From NCBI GenBank assembly GCA_016296635.1, contig JAEDIZ010000084.1:1-8870 (forward strand): DNA of 8,870 nt, read 5' to 3'. Positions 6,960 to 8,870 of the stretch are shown here, one piece after another. The position numbers and the translations under genes are program-made. Position 1 is the first letter of the stretch, and each line of letters opens with the position of its first letter. The notes beneath the pieces were generated by a model. It was given only the letters and a program-made list of their open reading frames with translations. It ran no database searches and was not told the origin of the DNA. The stretch comes from Oscillospiraceae bacterium (GTDB taxonomy: Bacteria > Bacillota > Clostridia > Oscillospirales > Oscillospiraceae).

Positions 6960-8143
6960 AGTTCATACCTCCCGAGAACCTCTGCAATGATTTCCACAGC
7001 CTCATCGATCAGCGCATGGGTATGCGTTGCCATCAGGCTTGTGCGCAGCAGGCATTCATGGGGCGCTGCCGCAGGCGGCAGAGAGGAATTGACGTACACG
7101 CCATGATCATAAAGGTCCTTGGCAATGGTCAGCGTCGGGATCTCTTCATAGGTATAGATCGGCACGATGGGTACGCAGCCGCCGTTGGACGGGCGCATTC
7201 TGATATGCTTTTCATCCAGCTTCTGCCGCATATAGCGTGCATTACCCTGCAGCGTGTCCACAAGCTCCGGTCTTGCCTTCAGCTGCCGCAGCGCCGCCAA
7301 TGCCGCCGCACAGTTTGCGGGCGGGATAGAGGCAGAAAAGATGAAGGGTCTGGAATTGTGGCGCACATATTCCGCCACGCGTTCCGAAGCGGCCATATAA
7401 CCGCCCAGAGATGCCAGCGATTTGGAGAAGGTGCCCATGTAGATATCGACCTCATCCTCCAGTCCGTAGAAACTTGCCGTGCCTCTGCCGCCCTCGCCGA
7501 TCACGCCGAGGCCGTGGGCATCGTCCACCATCACCCGCGCGCCGTATTTTTTTGCCAGCCGGCAGATCTCCGGCAGATTCGCAATGTCGCCGCCCATGGA
7601 GAATACACCGTCCGTCACGATGAGACAGCCTGCACTCTCCGGAACCTTCTGCAGCTTCTTTTCAAGGTCTTCCATGTCATTGTGGAAATAGCGAAGCATC
7701 TTGCCATAGGACAGCCTGCAGCCGTCATACAGACTCGCATGATTTTCGCGGTCCATGATTACATAGTCATGCATACCGACAAGGGCGCTGATAATGCCGA
7801 GATTGGACTGAAAACCGGTAGAAAAGGTTACGACAGCTTCCTTATGCAGAAATTCTGCCAGTTCTTTTTCCAGTTCAAGATGCAGCAGCAGCGTGCCGTT
7901 GAGGAATCGGGAGCCGGAGCATCCGGAACCGAACTGCTGATAGGCCTTTACGCCTGCCTCGATAACGGCAGGGCAGGTCGTCAGCCCGAGGTAGTTATTG
8001 GAGCCGAGCATGATGCGGCGTTTACCTTCCATGATGACCTCTGTATCCTGTTTTGATTCCAGCGCATGAAAATAAGGGTAAATCCCCATTTCACGAACCT
8101 CGTCCACCATGGATGTCTTATAACATTTTTCAAAAAGATCCAT
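6956..8143 (-). CDS. Alpha-oxoamine synthase, serine palmitoyltransferase-like
   Basis: A 395-residue PLP enzyme of the alpha-oxoamine synthase family, which condenses an amino acid with an acyl thioester with loss of CO2. Visible residues: His135 (NHAS) stacking on PLP, Asp207 and His210 (VDDAH), Thr238 and the Schiff-base Lys241 (GTFSKSLASLGGY), and Arg367 (LLRTSLMATHT). Several segments match bacterial serine palmitoyltransferases, as in Bacteroides: MGIYPYF near the N-terminus, SGCSGSRFLNGTLLLHLELE (about 73-92), FSTGFQSNLGIIS, VTDGVFSMGGDIANLPE and RPFIFSAS. BioF or Kbl sequences have different residues at the SRFLNGT position. The expected reaction is serine (or another small amino acid) plus acyl-CoA/ACP to a 3-keto sphingoid-type base. 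The ATG at 8143 follows GGAG at about 8 nt, located in the end of marR; only 3 nt separate the genes. Genome pipelines may label it glycine C-acetyltransferase or 8-amino-7-oxononanoate synthase. Family is certain; SPT-type subclass is likely; exact substrates are unknown. Confidence 0.85.
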   Translation of the reverse strand: MDLFEKCYKTSMVDEVREMGIYPYFHALESKQDTEVIMEGKRRIMLGSNNYLGLTTCPAVIEAGVKAYQQFGSGCSGSRFLNGTLLLHLELEKELAEFLHKEAVVTFSTGFQSNLGIISALVGMHDYVIMDRENHASLYDGCRLSYGKMLRYFHNDMEDLEKKLQKVPESAGCLIVTDGVFSMGGDIANLPEICRLAKKYGARVMVDDAHGLGVIGEGGRGTASFYGLEDEVDIYMGTFSKSLASLGGYMAASERVAEYVRHNSRPFIFSASIPPANCAAALAALRQLKARPELVDTLQGNARYMRQKLDEKHIRMRPSNGGCVPIVPIYTYEEIPTLTIAKDLYDHGVYVNSSLPPAAAPHECLLRTSLMATHTHALIDEAVEIIAEVLGRYEL

Positions 8144-8146
8144 TGT

Positions 8147-8575
8147 TTACGCTCCTTCCAGTTCCGCAAGCAACGCATTGAGAACACGCGTTGCCGTTTC
8201 AATCTCCTCCTGCGAATAATTGGTTTTCAGCTGCTGTACGGCAGCCTCCACCTTTTCATCACTTTCAGAAAAATAATGATCAAATTTCCCCGCCGTCCGA
8301 AGTCGGACTTCCCGGCGGTCAGATTCGGATATCATTTTCTCAACATAGCCTTTTGCTGCCAGATTGTTGACTTTATAGGTTGCATTCGGCTGTGAAATGC
8401 CGATCGTGTCCGCAAACTGTCCCAGCGTCGGCTCTCCCAAAAGATTGATGATATCCGCAGAAAAAGCTTCCGTTGCGCTGAGGCTGCCGCTTTTTTCCTG
8501 AATCGCGCCGAACATCTGTCGGTAGCTGTTGAGCCGCAGAATGCGATAAAGATGCCGAATACTTTGCTGAAGCAT
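8147..8575 (-). CDS. MarR-family transcriptional regulator
   Basis: A 142-residue winged-helix regulator of MarR type and size. A helical N-terminal dimerisation segment is followed by the helix-turn-helix (about 50-77: PTLGQFADTIGISQPNATYKV, with recognition helix SQPNATYKVNNLAAKGYV) and the wing SESDRREVRLR (Asp86, Arg87, Arg88), the typical MarR DxRR motif. A helical C-terminus then closes the dimer interface. It is first in a three-gene operon with the oxoamine synthase and SDR, so autoregulation and control of that operon by a ligand, possibly an acyl species, are likely by analogy with FabT-type MarR proteins. The ATG at 8575 has an AAAGGA element about 10 nt upstream, which is a modest site. 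Ligand and operator are not known. Confidence 0.9.
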   Translation of the reverse strand: MLQQSIRHLYRILRLNSYRQMFGAIQEKSGSLSATEAFSADIINLLGEPTLGQFADTIGISQPNATYKVNNLAAKGYVEKMISESDRREVRLRTAGKFDHYFSESDEKVEAAVQQLKTNYSQEEIETATRVLNALLAELEGA

Positions 8576-8588
8576 GACGATCCCGTCC

Positions 8589-8614
8589 TTTTATATCATA
8601 ATATTTATATAAAA
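8589..8614. repeat. AT-rich inverted repeat TTTTATAT-N10-ATATAAAA in the marR leader
   Basis: Two perfect 8-bp arms separated by 10 bp lie between the predicted marR transcription start (about 8623) and its ribosome binding site. The position and length suit an autoregulatory MarR operator, but the local sequence is very AT-rich, so chance symmetry is quite possible. Confidence 0.4.
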
Positions 8615-8629
8615 TTTTTTATTTATTGC

Positions 8630-8658
8630 AGTATAGTCTTATGAAATGGAAAAGTCAA
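8630..8658 (-). promoter_or_regulatory. Sigma-A promoter of the marR-AOS-SDR operon
   Basis: The minus strand carries TTGACT (8653-8658), a 17-nt spacer and TATACT (8630-8635), each one mismatch from consensus. The predicted start near 8623 leaves a leader of about 48 nt containing the AT-rich inverted repeat. The promoter is divergent from that of the cysteine hydrolase; their -10 boxes are about 57 bp apart. Confidence 0.8.
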
Positions 8659-8684
8659 CAAAAAAATGTCGCAGAATTGGCAAA

Positions 8685-8715
8685 AGTATGTTATAATGAT
8701 GCGCAACAACATACT
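8685..8715. repeat. Inverted repeat AGTATGTT-N15-AACATACT spanning the plus-strand -10 region
   Basis: Perfect 8-bp arms (8685-8692 and 8708-8715) with a 15-bp gap enclose the TATAAT box and expected transcription start of the plus-strand gene. Arm centres are 23 bp apart, about two helical turns, as for a dimer or pair of dimers on one DNA face. A candidate operator for the neighbouring MarR protein, or a leader hairpin; the role is inference. Confidence 0.5.
8689..8697 (+). promoter_or_regulatory. Extended -10 promoter of the cysteine hydrolase gene
   Basis: TG-T-TATAAT (TG at 8689-8690, TATAAT at 8692-8697) is a perfect extended -10. No good -35 lies at 16-18 nt; TTGGCA at 8677 is only 9 nt away and cannot serve as one. 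Transcription would start near 8704, giving a leader of about 35 nt to the ATG at 8739. Confidence 0.7.
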
Positions 8716-8738
8716 GCACACGATTGGGAGGCAAACCT

Positions 8739-8870
8739 ATGAATGTTCTGGCTGTCATCGATATGCAAAACGACTTTATCACCGGCGCACTCGGCACGAA
8801 AGAAGCGGAGGCCATCGTAGAAAAGGTTTCGGAGAAAATCTGCGATGCCCGCGAGGCAGGCTGGCGCGTG
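8739..8870 (+). CDS. Isochorismatase-like cysteine hydrolase, 5' part (truncated by window edge)
   Basis: Only the first 44 codons are in the window. The ATG follows GGGAGG (8726-8731) at 7 nt, a strong site. The N-terminus MNVLAVIDMQNDFITGALGT is characteristic of the isochorismatase/nicotinamidase superfamily; Asp8 in VIDMQNDF would be the catalytic-triad aspartate, while the Lys and Cys lie beyond the window. Small stand-alone members usually hydrolyse amides such as nicotinamide (NAD salvage) or related compounds, and many Clostridia carry one annotated only as cysteine hydrolase. It is divergent from the marR operon and shares its 163-bp control region, so joint regulation is possible. 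The exact substrate cannot be assigned from this fragment. Confidence 0.85.
   Translation, partial: MNVLAVIDMQNDFITGALGTKEAEAIVEKVSEKICDAREAGWRV

Noticed and set aside
7016..8056. Long plus-strand open frame (about 346 codons) opposite the oxoamine synthase
   Set aside because: Composition is rich in His, Arg, Cys and Gln with no recognisable domain. It lies entirely antisense to a gene with well-conserved catalytic motifs.
6956..8143. Glycine C-acetyltransferase (Kbl) or 8-amino-7-oxononanoate synthase (BioF) as the primary call
   Set aside because: The SRFLNGT segment, MGIYPYF N-terminus and FSKSLASLGG are closer to bacterial serine palmitoyltransferases as I recall them. No biotin genes are adjacent, and the partner SDR is not the extended-type threonine dehydrogenase. 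It remains an alternative until a phylogeny is run.
8589..8640. AT-rich stretch as a possible replication or attachment site
   Set aside because: No iterons, DnaA boxes or direct repeats. The AT content is explained by the promoter and leader of marR.
8677..8697. TTGGCA plus TATAAT as a standard promoter for the cysteine hydrolase
   Set aside because: The spacer is only 9 nt. The extended TG motif explains the -10 without this -35.

Overview
The window looks like chromosomal DNA from a low-to-mid GC Firmicute, most likely a gut-type Clostridia member (Oscillospiraceae/Lachnospiraceae-like). The reasons are strong GGAGG-type ribosome binding sites, consensus sigma-A promoters, compact gene spacing with hairpin terminators, and a family set typical of Clostridia: FtsX-like ABC permease, glycogen phosphorylase, D-aminoacylase-type amidohydrolase and a small cysteine hydrolase. 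GC content is about one half by eye. This taxonomic placement is inference from style and families, not from a marker gene. I saw no rRNA, tRNA, CRISPR array, insertion sequence or phage gene.

Layout, left to right. (1) Positions 1-1652, plus strand: the 3' part of an ABC exporter permease with a large extracytoplasmic domain, a Ser/Thr-rich stretch, five tandem 8-residue repeats and a C-terminal FtsX-like membrane domain. (2) Positions 1711-3297, minus strand: an N-acyl-D-amino-acid deacylase-type amidohydrolase, convergent with the ABC gene. The two share a perfectly palindromic terminator hairpin. The deacylase start is best placed at a GTG preceded by GGAGG. (3) Positions 3502-5826, minus strand: a complete glycogen/maltodextrin phosphorylase with its own consensus promoter, a leader containing an inverted repeat, and a terminator. 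(4) Positions 5940-6134: about 195 bp with no convincing gene. (5) Positions 8575-6168, minus strand: a tight three-gene operon of MarR-family regulator, serine-palmitoyltransferase-like alpha-oxoamine synthase and classical short-chain dehydrogenase, ending in a strong hairpin. (6) From 8739, plus strand: the first 44 codons of an isochorismatase-like cysteine hydrolase, divergent from the MarR operon.

The most interesting unit is the MarR-AOS-SDR operon. The oxoamine synthase resembles bacterial serine palmitoyltransferase more than BioF or Kbl. It is translationally coupled, with overlapping stop and start codons, to a classical SDR. Together they could catalyse condensation of an amino acid with an acyl thioester followed by reduction of the 3-keto product. 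Those are the first two steps of sphingoid base (or capnine-like) lipid synthesis, which is best known in Bacteroidetes and some Proteobacteria rather than Firmicutes. The MarR gene, with a consensus promoter and inverted repeats in the divergent intergenic region, is the likely local regulator. The substrate and product are inference.
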